DNA of 45,289 nucleotides, from positions 1 through 45,289 of the forward strand of contig ONIU01000010.1 in assembly GCA_900317935.1 (NCBI GenBank). Direction: 5' to 3'. The stretch comes from an uncultured bacterium (GTDB lineage Bacteria > Muiribacteriota > Ozemobacteria > Ozemobacterales > Ozemobacteraceae). Below, one piece after another: positions 1-8,600 of the stretch (its first letter is position 1; the number at the start of each line of letters is the position of its first letter). The notes beneath the pieces were generated by a model that worked only from the letters and a program-made list of their open reading frames with translations, made no database searches and was not told the origin of the DNA. A program made the translations under genes and the position numbers.

Positions 1-357
1 AACAGTTATTGAACCACCGTTCTGATCAAAATTGTATTGCCCGTAGAATTGAATAATTCCGCCCAACTCTGGTTTAAAAGTTTCTGAGGCGGCAATATTG
101 TAAACGAAATCAAATTCTCTTGTTCCGCTAAGATTTTGAAGTCTGAGTTTTACACTCTCTGTAGCGGTTTGTTGGTAAACTTTCATGATTCTACCGCCAT
201 CTCTGACGTTTATTCCGTTGAGTTTACCTTCAAAAGCATCTTCTACAGAAGCATCCTGACTGAGGTAATTTGTTAATAACATTATAACCAATACTACTAT
301 TGGAAGTGATATAAGTATTGCTTTATCTTGAACGCTTAGTTCTGGCGGTCTTTTCAT
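1..357 (-). CDS. N-terminal part of a small membrane-anchored protein, possibly DUF3465-like
   Basis: An open frame of 119 codons reads from ATG at 357 to the window edge without a stop, so the gene is cut at its C-terminus. A GGAG ribosome-binding site lies about nine bases before the ATG. The protein begins MKRPPELSVQDKA, then has one hydrophobic segment at about residues 13-30 and a soluble domain outside the membrane. That domain ends with an IIQFYGQYNFDQNGG stretch, which recalls the FYGEYEWNPKGG motif of DUF3465 proteins. DUF3465 has no known function. The family assignment rests on this short motif and is tentative. The gene is divergent from the peptidase at 559. Confidence 0.55.
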   Translation of the reverse strand, partial: MKRPPELSVQDKAILISLPIVVLVIMLLTNYLSQDASVEDAFEGKLNGINVRDGGRIMKVYQQTATESVKLRLQNLSGTREFDFVYNIAASETFKPELGGIIQFYGQYNFDQNGGSITV

Positions 358-558
358 TGCCAATTACTCCAAAAAAATTCTTTTAAAGAACTTTAACACA
401 AATTGCTCTTTACTTTCAAGTCTAGCTAATTCTTTGAATAAAACGAAAAACTAATTACTAAAGTTTAGAAACAATTATGCCGATATTTTTCACAGTAATA
501 AAACCCTATAAGGACAGGGTGCGTTTAGCTTTTTCTAAAAACTCTAAGGAGCAAAAAA

Positions 559-2430
559 GTGTGGAATAATTTAAGAGCAAGACATTATTCGGTCTTGATA
601 TTGCTTGCAATTGTGGCTCTTGAAACCTCTGCAATAGCAATTGACAGACTAGTATTCGCAGAAAGTGAAGAAGCTTTTGCTATAGAAAGCTCTTTTCAGA
701 ACAACTCATTCATTCAGAGTTTCCGTATGGCAGATGCCAACTGTGCAGTCCTTCCAGTAAGAATAAATAATTTCGTTTCTGCTCAAGACAATAATATTTC
801 ACACTCTGATAACAATTTAGTTTCAGACAAGGTTCCTTCAGAAAAAGCTGCTCCTGCCATATCGAAAGTTGCTAAAAGTATTTCTGCTGACTTTGTTGCT
901 GCCGCAAGCAATAAAGATAATTATACAAATATTGTTGAATATGATGTTCAGCCTGGTGATTCTCTTTCAAATATAGCTGAATTATTCGGCACTAAGACAG
1001 AAAAAATCAAACAGGTTAATAAATTAGATAACAAGAGTGTTATTAAAGCTGGTCAGACTATTAAGGTTCCAACCAAGTCTAATTCAATGGTTTATACTGT
1101 TAAAAAAGGCGATTCTCTTTCTAAGATTGCTAGCCGTTTTAACGTAAGTATAGAAAACCTTGTTAATGAAAACAACCTTAAATCACATGTTTTAATGGCT
1201 GAACAGAAAATTAAGATACCTGTTGATAACCGTGCTAATCTGAAAATGGCTAAAACAGAAGAAAAAGCTGTTGCTAGCCTTCCTATAGTAAAAACAAACC
1301 AGATTAAAAAAGCAGAAGACCCTAAAAAGCTTCAACTGGTAAAGCTTGATACCAAGCTGCCTACAGCTCCTGCTGTTGCTCCGGCTAAAAAAGTTGAAAT
1401 TGATTTTACAAAAGACGATTTCTTGAAAAAACCTGCTCCAGTTGTTGCTAAGGCTAAGACTCAGAAGAAAAATGATGTTGAAACTGTTGAATTGAATCTC
1501 AGCAAGACAATGATGAGAGCTTCTGCTGCAGCTGTTTCAGAACCAAAGAATGAAAATGAAGCTATTCTTATTCCTGCAATACCGGCTTTTGCAAAATCAG
1601 AAGAATTAGATTCTGATGATTCTGTTGAATATATTGTTTATAAAGTTGCTAAGGGCGATAATCTTTCTAAAATCGCTAGTAAGCATAATACTACTGTTGC
1701 TCAGATCCAAAATGACAACGGTATTAGCGGCGATAAGCTTAAAGTTGGCCAAAGTTTAAAGATTCAGCCAAACCAGAAGCTTTATCGCGTCATTAAAAAA
1801 GAAAACGTAGCCAAAGCTGATGTTGAACCAGAAGCCAAGACTATCGTTAATCATAAAGTTCAGAACGGTGAATCTCTTTCTATCATAGCCAAAAAATACA
1901 ATACTACTGTTAGAGATATTGTTAACGAAAATAATATGACTAACACTGTATTAATGGCTGGTCAGACAATAAAAGTTCCTGAAAAGAAGAAAAAGAATTA
2001 TAAGATTACAACCGTTTCTAGTAAGAATAAAGAAAAATACGCATGGAAAGCTCCAACTAAAGGTTGGGTAAGCAGTCCATACGGCTGGAGAAATCATCCT
2101 GTTCGCAAAAAACGCATTTTCCATGCTGGTCTTGATCTCGCTGCTCCTAAGGGAACCGCAATTTATTCGGTTGCACCTGGCAGAGTAATATTTGCAGGAA
2201 CCAGAGGCGGTTATGGCAAACTTGTTATTATTAGTCACGAAAATGGTTTGTCTACTCGCTACGGTCACTGCAGCAAGATTCTTGTTAAGAATGGCCAGTT
2301 CGTAAAAGAAGGTCAGCTTATTGCTAAAGTTGGCGCTACTGGCGTAGCAACAGGCAATCACCTGCATTTTGAAGTTCGCAAGAACGGTAAAACTCAAAAC
2401 CCAATTAACTATATCAAGTTGAAAAACTAA
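559..2430 (+). CDS. LysM-repeat M23 family metallopeptidase (NlpD/EnvC-like murein hydrolase or activator)
   Basis: This is an exported peptidoglycan-binding protein of 623 residues that probably cleaves peptide cross-links or activates amidases at the cell wall. Translation starts at GTG 559, preceded by AAGGAG at 546-551. A hydrophobic N-terminal segment (about residues 11-34) acts as signal or anchor. Four LysM domains lie near residues 128-172, 179-222, 358-405 and 432-477, joined by Lys/Ala/Pro-rich linkers. The C-terminal M23 domain is at about 508-620. The zinc-site motifs are intact: H522-x3-D526, H570 in GHC, and H601-x-H603 in HLHFE. An intact site favours an active enzyme over a degenerate NlpD-type activator. 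The leader is about 200 bases upstream of the gene and has no close gene partner. A long hairpin follows the stop codon. Confidence 0.93.
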   Translation: MWNNLRARHYSVLILLAIVALETSAIAIDRLVFAESEEAFAIESSFQNNSFIQSFRMADANCAVLPVRINNFVSAQDNNISHSDNNLVSDKVPSEKAAPAISKVAKSISADFVAAASNKDNYTNIVEYDVQPGDSLSNIAELFGTKTEKIKQVNKLDNKSVIKAGQTIKVPTKSNSMVYTVKKGDSLSKIASRFNVSIENLVNENNLKSHVLMAEQKIKIPVDNRANLKMAKTEEKAVASLPIVKTNQIKKAEDPKKLQLVKLDTKLPTAPAVAPAKKVEIDFTKDDFLKKPAPVVAKAKTQKKNDVETVELNLSKTMMRASAAAVSEPKNENEAILIPAIPAFAKSEELDSDDSVEYIVYKVAKGDNLSKIASKHNTTVAQIQNDNGISGDKLKVGQSLKIQPNQKLYRVIKKENVAKADVEPEAKTIVNHKVQNGESLSIIAKKYNTTVRDIVNENNMTNTVLMAGQTIKVPEKKKKNYKITTVSSKNKEKYAWKAPTKGWVSSPYGWRNHPVRKKRIFHAGLDLAAPKGTAIYSVAPGRVIFAGTRGGYGKLVIISHENGLSTRYGHCSKILVKNGQFVKEGQLIAKVGATGVATGNHLHFEVRKNGKTQNPINYIKLKN

Positions 2431-2444
2431 GATGTGGTTTAAAT

Positions 2445-2482
2445 GTTGGAATTGTTGAAGAGTTTGTTTTGACAATTCCAAC
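2445..2482 (+). terminator. Long intergenic hairpin after the M23 peptidase gene
   Basis: An exact 11-base inverted repeat (GTTGGAATTGT at 2445-2455, ACAATTCCAAC at 2472-2482) can extend inward through G-U and A-U pairs to a six-base loop, giving a stem of about 16 pairs. It starts 15 bases after the stop codon. Only a short, broken T-rich tract follows, so it may be a weak terminator, an mRNA-stabilising structure or an attenuator before the beta-barrel gene. Confidence 0.5.
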
Positions 2483-2529
2483 TTACTATTAAGATTAATA
2501 ATTCTTTCTGCTGCTTTTGGATAAAATCA

Positions 2530-4476
2530 TTGAAAAAAGTTAAGAATAAAAAATATATCAGTATGAAAAAGCCCGCCAGAAGTTCAATCGCAATTCTGGC
2601 GGTTTTTATGATTGTATTTTGCAGTGGTTTTACAATGTCTGGCAGATTGTTTCACGGCAAAAAAAGTAATAAAAAGGTTCAAAAAGTTCAAAAAGCAGAA
2701 GTAAAAGAACAGAAAGCAAATTCAGACATTTTTATTCCCGAAATCAATCCTTTGGATATTCCTGAAATTGCTATGGCCCCTAATATAGTATTAGAGTCTT
2801 CTTCTGAAGAAGCTCAGTCTTTTGATCTGGCTAATCAGATTCCTACTGCTCAAGATCCAAGATTTGAATATACTGAAAGTTCTCATAGAGTGCCTTTTAT
2901 ACCGGCTTCAGAAAATACTCCTCCTGCTCCTTCAATCAGTATTCCAGTAGTAGACAAGCGTGAACCTATGCATTACGATCTTAATGAATGGGAAGAAGAC
3001 CGCTTTTTCAGCTCAAACCTATATACTGATACTGCTTTTTATACAACTAATGTCAGCGGCAAGAAAAATATTGCCCCTAACAGAGAAGGCGAGTTCTACG
3101 AAGAAAACTACAGATATGAACTTTTTTCTTCAGGGAAAAAAGGCGATACCATGTCTTTGCTTGTAGATGGAACTTTTACCAACGATGACAGTTATTATAA
3201 TCATCACTTTATGTTTAACCAGTTTACTTTTGACGTTGCCAACCAGCGCTCTAGATTAGTGCTTGGTCATGCTTTTCCTGAAATGTCTGAACTTTCAATT
3301 ACTCAGAATATTTTAGGTATTTATGGTTCTCATAAATTTGATGAAACAGGTATTTCTGCTTTTGGTGGCTACTACGAAACAGAAAAGGAAGATTTGGATA
3401 ATCCTCGCTATGTTGGCGGTTTTAGGGTTGAACACAACAAAGATGACTCTGTAAAGATAGGTCTTAACTATGTCGGAACAGAAGACGAACGTGATAATGC
3501 TGCTTCTAATCTTGACCAACCGACACTTTCCAATAGAGTTGTATCAATGGATGTTAAAATGAAGCCTACTGAAAACATTTTCCTTAATGCAGAAGTGGCT
3601 AGAAGTGACACTGATTTTGATAAACGCGATAATACCGGTGGTCAGGAAGGAACGGCCTATGTTTTTAAAGGCGGTTACGAAAGAGAAAATTTCAGAACAG
3701 AAGCTGGAATTGAATATGCAGATACAGAGTTTGCTACTCCGCTTGGCGAGTCGCCTAGAGATGACAAAAGCTATTACGCAAGGTTTTATTATGAATTAAA
3801 TAAATATGTCAGCACTAGAATTGGCTATAAGGAATCAAGAGACAATATAGCCAATTATTTGCGTTCAACAGTTGTTAGAAAACAAGACGAATTTCAGATG
3901 ACTGTTAAACCAAGTGAATACTACAAGAATCTGAAAATTGATTTTTATTATCAACCTATTCATGAATATTCCAGAAATACTGGTTTTATGGATAGATATA
4001 TTGATCTTCTCTGGATTGAAATGAACCAGAAAGCTGGAGAAATGCTTTATTATGCTGGTTTTAGCAAAACAATTGATAGAGACGACATTGATAACATTAA
4101 TGACCGCGATATCAACCGCATGGATTTGAACCTAACTTGGGAATGCGACGACCAGCACAAGCTTTATGGTTCTTATACAATTGAAAATATCAAATATAGA
4201 AGAGCAGATAATACTGAAAGAACTATATGGAGCGGTTTGGGCGGCAGTACAAAGATTAACGAAAATCTTTCTTTGGGAATTGATTATCTGCGTGAAAACA
4301 TCAATGCTGCTGGAGTTTTATCAATTCACGATAAGCTGAATCTTTCTCTTACAAGAGAATATAATCCAACAACAAGATTAATTATAGACCTTTCCGGTAG
4401 TCGAACAGATTTTGAAAATTCTGAAAACGATTACGATGACTATACTGCTAAACTTCGCTTGTTAAAGACATTCTGA
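2530..4476 (+). CDS. Outer-membrane beta-barrel protein of unknown family
   Basis: The protein has 648 residues, an N-terminal signal sequence (hydrophobic run near residues 18-35), a Lys- and Pro-rich linker to about residue 150, and then alternating polar/hydrophobic strands with many Tyr, Phe and Asp residues to the end. The last residues, LRLLKTF, end in Phe, the usual C-terminal signal for barrel assembly by the BAM machinery. I do not recognise a porin, TonB-receptor or usher domain. The start is uncertain: TTG 2530 has only a weak GGA upstream, and ATG 2563 (residue 12) would also give a normal signal peptide. Its stop overlaps the ATG of the next gene by one base (TGATG), so the two are translationally coupled. 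The pairing suggests a surface-exposed barrel working with a periplasmic FecR-domain protein. Confidence 0.75.
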   Translation: MKKVKNKKYISMKKPARSSIAILAVFMIVFCSGFTMSGRLFHGKKSNKKVQKVQKAEVKEQKANSDIFIPEINPLDIPEIAMAPNIVLESSSEEAQSFDLANQIPTAQDPRFEYTESSHRVPFIPASENTPPAPSISIPVVDKREPMHYDLNEWEEDRFFSSNLYTDTAFYTTNVSGKKNIAPNREGEFYEENYRYELFSSGKKGDTMSLLVDGTFTNDDSYYNHHFMFNQFTFDVANQRSRLVLGHAFPEMSELSITQNILGIYGSHKFDETGISAFGGYYETEKEDLDNPRYVGGFRVEHNKDDSVKIGLNYVGTEDERDNAASNLDQPTLSNRVVSMDVKMKPTENIFLNAEVARSDTDFDKRDNTGGQEGTAYVFKGGYERENFRTEAGIEYADTEFATPLGESPRDDKSYYARFYYELNKYVSTRIGYKESRDNIANYLRSTVVRKQDEFQMTVKPSEYYKNLKIDFYYQPIHEYSRNTGFMDRYIDLLWIEMNQKAGEMLYYAGFSKTIDRDDIDNINDRDINRMDLNLTWECDDQHKLYGSYTIENIKYRRADNTERTIWSGLGGSTKINENLSLGIDYLRENINAAGVLSIHDKLNLSLTREYNPTTRLIIDLSGSRTDFENSENDYDDYTAKLRLLKTF

Positions 4477-6143
4477 TGATTAAAAAACTATTAAAAACTT
4501 TATTTATTCTTTTAATGCCGCTGTTATGCTGCAGCGAAGTCTTTGCTTTGGCAAAAACAGCTCTGCCTGATTATCACGACGATGATTATTATGTTCCTGG
4601 TCATCTTATTGTTGCTATGTGCGACGGCCCTGTATATTTCTGCCCTTCAGGGGAACGTTCATGGCAGCAGGTCAAAAATGGTCAGACAATTATGCATGGC
4701 GATAGTTTAAGAACTCTGCAGAATGGATATATTGCCCTGACTTGGGATGCAAAAAACATGGTTTTGGTTAAACCTAACTCTGGTTTAAGGGTTATGATTT
4801 TCCCGGAATCTAAGGGCTATAAACTGCAATTACAGCTTTTTACTGCTGAAATAATGGTTTCAGCCCGTGATTCTGCACAAATAGTTACAGAAAGCCGTTT
4901 TGGAACAAGCCTTGTTACGCTTGGCGATAGTTCAATTATTTCAAATGATAATTATGAAATAATCAGGTCTGCAAAAGGTCAGACTTTGTTTAAGCAGGCT
5001 TTGAATGGTAATGAAACGACAATTCCTGAAGGTTATGTTCTTGAGATGGAACCTAGCGGCGCTGCAAAACCTCTTTGTCAGTTCAATATTGCTACAGAAT
5101 ATGAAAACTACAAACGTTTTGAAAATTGGTTAAAACGCTTTGAAAGACAGCATCAGAAAAGATTGCCGTCTGAAATCTTCTATAAAATTGATTCTGTAAA
5201 GATAAACGGCGAATTTTTAAGCAATATGCAGCATGAGAATGGTTTATATCAGATTGAAACAGCCGATAAGCGTATTCCTAAAAATATATTGTTTCAATTT
5301 AAGCTTACTCCATTGCCTCCACCAGAACAGCGCTTTGAAATCAGTCTTGGCAAAGATCTTGTTTATGCTGTTAGAGAGGGTAGAGATGATTATTATGAAG
5401 TTAACTTTGCTTTGCCGTCTATTCCTGAATTTTTTGTAACAATTAGTCAGATAGATAATATTAATCGCAGAGTTAGATTATTTAATGCCGGCTTCTCTGT
5501 TTTCAATAAGCGTTTAGCGGAATTGAAGGCAAGAGAGTTTTGTAAGCAGATGAGCGAAGCAGTTACCAAACGTGATCAGCTTTGGTTTAGAAAGTATGTT
5601 GCAAAAGATTTCAGAGATTTTCAGGGCAATACCTGGACTGATTTTTCGTTGGTTTGTCAGACTATAATGAGAAATTATAGAGATATCAGGCTTATGATCC
5701 ATCCTTTCAGATTTGAATTCAGGAAGGGTGAAACCCTTGTTCACGTTAATTACAGACTTACTGCGCTTACAGGAAACTGGCGATACCGATATGATGATAA
5801 GGGTAGCGATATTTATACTTTAAAAGCTGAAGAAGGTGTTTGGAAGCTTAGGTCTAAAGTATCAGGAATGTTCTTTAACCGAATGAAAACTACTATTGAC
5901 CTTAGAAAAGCTGTTCTTCGTGGTCGTGTAGTTGATGAACGCACTGGTTCTCCAATAGAAGGAGTAAAAGTTACTATAGCTGGAACTGATTTGAAAGCTG
6001 TTACAGATTCGATGGGCGAATACATTATCTATAGTGTGGAACCTGGCAAATACAACATTCTGTTCTCTAAAAACGGTTATGGTAATCTTACAGCCGCATC
6101 TGTAACCTTAGGTCCTGCGGGTGAATACAACATCCAACGCTAA
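4476..6143 (+). CDS. Exported FecR-domain, NTF2-like and carboxypeptidase-regulatory-like multidomain protein
   Basis: The 555-residue protein has a signal peptide ending near the ALA at residues 24-26. Residues about 45-205 resemble a FecR domain as found outside sigma regulation: a beta-rich region starting GHLIVAMCDGPVYF with a GDSLRTLQNG segment. Residues about 345-465 form an NTF2/SnoaL-like fold: a helix with CKQMSEAVTKRD, then FRKYVAKDF and alternating strands. Residues about 470-555 are a carboxypeptidase-regulatory-like beta-sandwich (LRGRVVDERTGSPIEG). There is no anti-sigma or transmembrane segment beyond the signal, so it is probably periplasmic or surface-associated and not a classical FecR sensor. 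It overlaps the barrel gene by one base and is followed by a lipoprotein carrying the same kind of beta-sandwich. Function unknown. Confidence 0.75.
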   Translation: MIKKLLKTLFILLMPLLCCSEVFALAKTALPDYHDDDYYVPGHLIVAMCDGPVYFCPSGERSWQQVKNGQTIMHGDSLRTLQNGYIALTWDAKNMVLVKPNSGLRVMIFPESKGYKLQLQLFTAEIMVSARDSAQIVTESRFGTSLVTLGDSSIISNDNYEIIRSAKGQTLFKQALNGNETTIPEGYVLEMEPSGAAKPLCQFNIATEYENYKRFENWLKRFERQHQKRLPSEIFYKIDSVKINGEFLSNMQHENGLYQIETADKRIPKNILFQFKLTPLPPPEQRFEISLGKDLVYAVREGRDDYYEVNFALPSIPEFFVTISQIDNINRRVRLFNAGFSVFNKRLAELKAREFCKQMSEAVTKRDQLWFRKYVAKDFRDFQGNTWTDFSLVCQTIMRNYRDIRLMIHPFRFEFRKGETLVHVNYRLTALTGNWRYRYDDKGSDIYTLKAEEGVWKLRSKVSGMFFNRMKTTIDLRKAVLRGRVVDERTGSPIEGVKVTIAGTDLKAVTDSMGEYIIYSVEPGKYNILFSKNGYGNLTAASVTLGPAGEYNIQR

Positions 6144-6152
6144 CTTTCCTGA

Positions 6153-6190
6153 CCCCCTTTTTTAAAGGGGGATAAAGGGGGATTTTTAAA
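6153..6190 (+). repeat. REP-like palindromic repeat, copy R1
   Basis: CCCCCTTT at 6153-6160 pairs with AAAGGGGG at 6164-6171 around a TTT loop, followed by ATAAAGGGGGATTTTTAAA. The same arrangement recurs at 6859, 12795 (opposite strand) and 29479. The second G-run (6177-6181) lies ten bases before the ATG of the lipoprotein gene and appears to be its ribosome-binding site. Confidence 0.8.
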
Positions 6191-6191
6191 T

Positions 6192-6818
6192 ATGAAGAAA
6201 AACATTGCTATTGCAATTATATTGTTATTTGTAGCAGTAATAAATCTTGTCGGCTGTTCTAGCTCTTCAGATAATTCTTTGAATGTTGAATCTGGCACCG
6301 TAACAGGTTCTTTGCTTGATGCAGCAAACTCAAACATTGTAGCAACGAGTGATTCTGGCGAATATCTAATTCCCGTTGATGCTGATGGTCGCTTTTCTGC
6401 AAATCTACCAGTTGGTGTTTATTCCTTAAGCTATAGATCTGCATCAGCTAATAATAAACTTGTTTTGACAGAAAAAAAACTTGTTGTTGCTAATAATGTG
6501 ACTATTTCTGTTGTAGATGCTGAATTAGTGCCTATACCCCAGGTATTGTCTGTTACCATTCCTGTTATAAATGCAAATTCTGCTATTATTGAATGGGAAA
6601 CAGATATTGAGTCTGATGGCTACTTAGAATATGGGACAAATGAACTCTATGGGGTTTCTACTTACGTTTCAACAGATTTAACTACTCATCATAGGGTTCA
6701 GCTTGGTTCATTATCTGCGAATACAACTTATCATTTCAGAATTGTTGCCAGTCGCCACAATCTTGAATCCTCCAGATTCTATTCTCAGGATTATACTTTC
6801 ACTACCCCTAATTATTGA
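6192..6818 (+). CDS. Lipoprotein with regulatory-like and fibronectin-III-like domains
   Basis: The 208-residue protein begins with a lipoprotein signal: a hydrophobic run followed by the lipobox LVGC, giving Cys22 as the predicted lipidated residue. A Ser-rich spacer follows. Residues about 34-115 form a small beta-sandwich similar to carboxypeptidase-regulatory-like domains (GTVTGSLLDAANS, then VGVYSLSYR). Residues about 117-208 resemble a fibronectin type III or purple-acid-phosphatase N-terminal domain (AIIEWETDIESDGYLEYG, then LSANTTYHFRIVA). It is probably anchored in the outer or inner membrane and may act with the two upstream envelope proteins. Its ribosome-binding site lies inside repeat R1. 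Confidence 0.8.
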   Translation: MKKNIAIAIILLFVAVINLVGCSSSSDNSLNVESGTVTGSLLDAANSNIVATSDSGEYLIPVDADGRFSANLPVGVYSLSYRSASANNKLVLTEKKLVVANNVTISVVDAELVPIPQVLSVTIPVINANSAIIEWETDIESDGYLEYGTNELYGVSTYVSTDLTTHHRVQLGSLSANTTYHFRIVASRHNLESSRFYSQDYTFTTPNY

Positions 6819-6858
6819 GCAATCCCAAACTTTTTTTGTTGTTAATGTCTTAAATTAT

Positions 6859-6906
6859 CCCCTTTTTCAAAGGGGAAAGATTGCATTAGCAATCTAGGGG
6901 ATTTTT
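6859..6906 (+). repeat. REP-like palindromic repeat, copy R2 with an inserted hairpin
   Basis: CCCCTTT (6859-6865) pairs with AAAGGGG (6869-6875). A second hairpin, AGATTGC-ATTA-GCAATCT (6878-6895), sits between this palindrome and the conserved tail AGGGGATTTTT. Copy R1 has only a short spacer at that place, so the hairpin is an insertion relative to R1. Confidence 0.75.
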
Positions 6907-6963
6907 GAGAAGTATATTTAAGTAGTAGAAAGCTTAGTCCGAAGATTGGTTTTCTTACTTTGC

Positions 6964-7085
6964 CGGACAGCAGCTTGCTCAACCTTATTCTCCTCCGCGG
7001 TCTCTTATGATTTCTGCCTTCGGATAATCTTTGAGGGAACGAGCCTTGTGCGGAGAATAGAAGGTTTCGCGTCAGCTGTCCGTCG
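6964..7085 (+). repeat. 122-base palindromic repeat, copy A
   Basis: It is nearly identical to 8714-8836 (about six substitutions and one indel seen by eye). The ends are inverted: CGGACAG at 6964-6970 and CTGTCCG at 7076-7082. Inside, AACCTTATTCTCCTCCGC can pair imperfectly with GCGGAGAATAGAAGGTT, so the whole unit can fold into one long bulged stem. The flanks of the two copies do not match, which marks the limits of the repeat. Confidence 0.85.
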
Positions 7086-7093
7086 GGAATAGT

Positions 7094-7151
7094 GAAGATC
7101 TGCCCCCACGCAGGTGGGGGAAGTGTCAGCTTGCTGACGAAAGGGGTCTTC
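7094..7151 (+). repeat. Three-way-junction repeat, copy C
   Basis: An outer stem GAAGATC (7094-7100) pairs with GGTCTTC (7145-7151), with one G-U pair. It encloses hairpin 1, CCCCCAC-GCAG-GTGGGGG (7103-7120), and hairpin 2, GTCAGC-TT-GCTGAC (7125-7138). A second copy on the other strand at 10130-10199 keeps the outer stem and the joining bases but has different hairpin sequences that still pair. Confidence 0.75.
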
Positions 7152-7226
7152 TCCCTTTCCCCTAATCCCTTCTTCGAAAATTGCCGATAAAAGGAATATA
7201 TCTAAACTTAATTCGGGGGCATATTA

Positions 7227-8594
7227 ATGAACGCATTTTTTATTGGAATCGGCGGAATGGGCATGAGTGGTCTCGCTAAAATTTTACATTCAGCAGGCTT
7301 TAAAGTTGCCGGTTCAGATAGAAACCTGGAAGGCGATTACTGTAAACGTCTGATTGCTATGGGGGTTAAAATTTACCCGCAAGATGGCAAAGGCCCAGAA
7401 CTTTTTATGCAGGAAACAGGTTTAAAAGCTTCAGATTTTAAAATTGTAAAATCTACCGCTGTCGAAAATACAGTTCCTGACGTTGTAACAGCCGAAAGAC
7501 TAGGTATTGAACAGATTATGCGTTCAGATTTGCTTGCTCAGATGTTTAACGCCAAAAAGGGTATTGCTATTGGCGGAACAGCCGGCAAAACAACTACAAC
7601 CGGATTAGTTGCCTGGGTTTTAGATTATTGCGGATTACAGCCTTCCTGCGCAGTTGGTGGTATTATTTCTGGACTTGATACCAATGCTTTTCAGGGTGCT
7701 GGAGAACATTTTGTAATCGAAGCTGATGAATCAGACGGTTCAATAGTAAAATACAGACCTCATATTTCCGTTGTAACCAATATTTCTCACGATCATAAAA
7801 CCATCGACGAGCTTGAAGACCTCTTTTTACAGTTCTTTGAACATACTGATGATGACGGTTTGAGATTGGTGTGTGCTGATGATGCGCATGCTATGGAGCT
7901 TTGCCAAAAGTGTTCCAAAAAGGTTAAAACATATGGATTAGCTAAAAATGCAGATTACAGAGCAGAAAACATTGTTTATGACCATGTTTCTGTAAGTTTT
8001 GATATATCTGGTGTTCATTTTGATGTGAAGTTGCCTGGCGAACACAATATGAAGAATATTCTGGCGGCCGTTGCTATTGGTCAGGAATGTGGCTTATCTC
8101 TTGAAGCTATTTCAGATTCTATGAAGGCTTTTGGTGGAATGAAGCGTCGTTTTGAAAAAGTGGGTATAGCTAAGGGAATCACCGTAATAGATGATTTTGC
8201 TCATAATCCCGCAGAAATAGAAGCTGCTATGAGAGCAGCAAGAAAAGCTTCTTCAAGATGTTTCTTTGTCTATCAGCCTCATGGTTTTGGTCCGACAAAC
8301 TTTACGAAAGACCAGCTTGTAGAAGTCTTTTCATCCGTAAAAGACAACGAATATTTATACTTAGATGAAATTTATTACGGCGGCGGAACTGTTGATAAGA
8401 ATATTAGTTCAAAAGATTTGATTGATGCTGTTGGAACAAAGGTTAAGAATATTTTCTGCCCTGGCAGCCGTGACAAAATTGTTGATAACATTGTGGAAAA
8501 AGCCAAAACCGGCGATATGGTTTTGGTAATGGGCGCTCGTGACGTTAACAAGATTTGCCCTGTCATTCTGAATAAGATAGAAGCTAAAAGATAA
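7227..8594 (+). CDS. Mur ligase family protein (MurC/Mpl type)
   Basis: This ATP-dependent ligase probably attaches L-alanine (MurC) or a recovered tripeptide (Mpl) to UDP-N-acetylmuramic acid in the cytoplasm, in peptidoglycan synthesis or recycling. At 455 residues it has the normal length. The N-terminal UDP-binding Rossmann domain starts MNAFFIGIGGMGMSGLA, like MurC (HFIGIGGxGMSGIA). The ATP loop is G117-T-A119-G-K121-T-T-T, where family members usually have GTHGKTT. The central domain has EADESDGS, the C-terminal domain DDFAHNPAE and QPHGFGP. The ISHDHKTIDEL segment departs from typical MurC (EADHLD). MurC and Mpl cannot be separated safely by eye. A GGGGG ribosome-binding site precedes ATG 7227, and a strong terminator follows. 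Confidence 0.85.
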   Translation: MNAFFIGIGGMGMSGLAKILHSAGFKVAGSDRNLEGDYCKRLIAMGVKIYPQDGKGPELFMQETGLKASDFKIVKSTAVENTVPDVVTAERLGIEQIMRSDLLAQMFNAKKGIAIGGTAGKTTTTGLVAWVLDYCGLQPSCAVGGIISGLDTNAFQGAGEHFVIEADESDGSIVKYRPHISVVTNISHDHKTIDELEDLFLQFFEHTDDDGLRLVCADDAHAMELCQKCSKKVKTYGLAKNADYRAENIVYDHVSVSFDISGVHFDVKLPGEHNMKNILAAVAIGQECGLSLEAISDSMKAFGGMKRRFEKVGIAKGITVIDDFAHNPAEIEAAMRAARKASSRCFFVYQPHGFGPTNFTKDQLVEVFSSVKDNEYLYLDEIYYGGGTVDKNISSKDLIDAVGTKVKNIFCPGSRDKIVDNIVEKAKTGDMVLVMGARDVNKICPVILNKIEAKR

Positions 8595-8600
8595 GAGATA

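Larger units (their letters stand above)
6819..7226. other. Gene-free repeat-rich spacer
   Basis: This 408-base spacer holds repeat R2 (6859-6906), one copy of a 122-base palindromic repeat (6964-7085) and one copy of a three-way-junction repeat (7094-7151). After the last repeat, GAAAGGG at 7139-7145 can also pair with CCCTTTC at 7153-7159, competing with the junction's outer stem. I see no credible coding frame. The GGGGG before the Mur ligase ATG is its ribosome-binding site. Confidence 0.7.

Noticed and set aside
358..558. Possible cyclic-di-AMP (ydaO-type) riboswitch before the LysM/M23 peptidase gene
   Set aside because: Such switches are common before wall hydrolases, but I cannot find the conserved core. 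Only a five-pair hairpin (503-507 with 516-520) is visible.
1951..2481. 176-codon frame on the minus strand
   Set aside because: It lies opposite the conserved M23 domain of the peptidase, has no recognisable domain and arises from the codon bias of the real gene.
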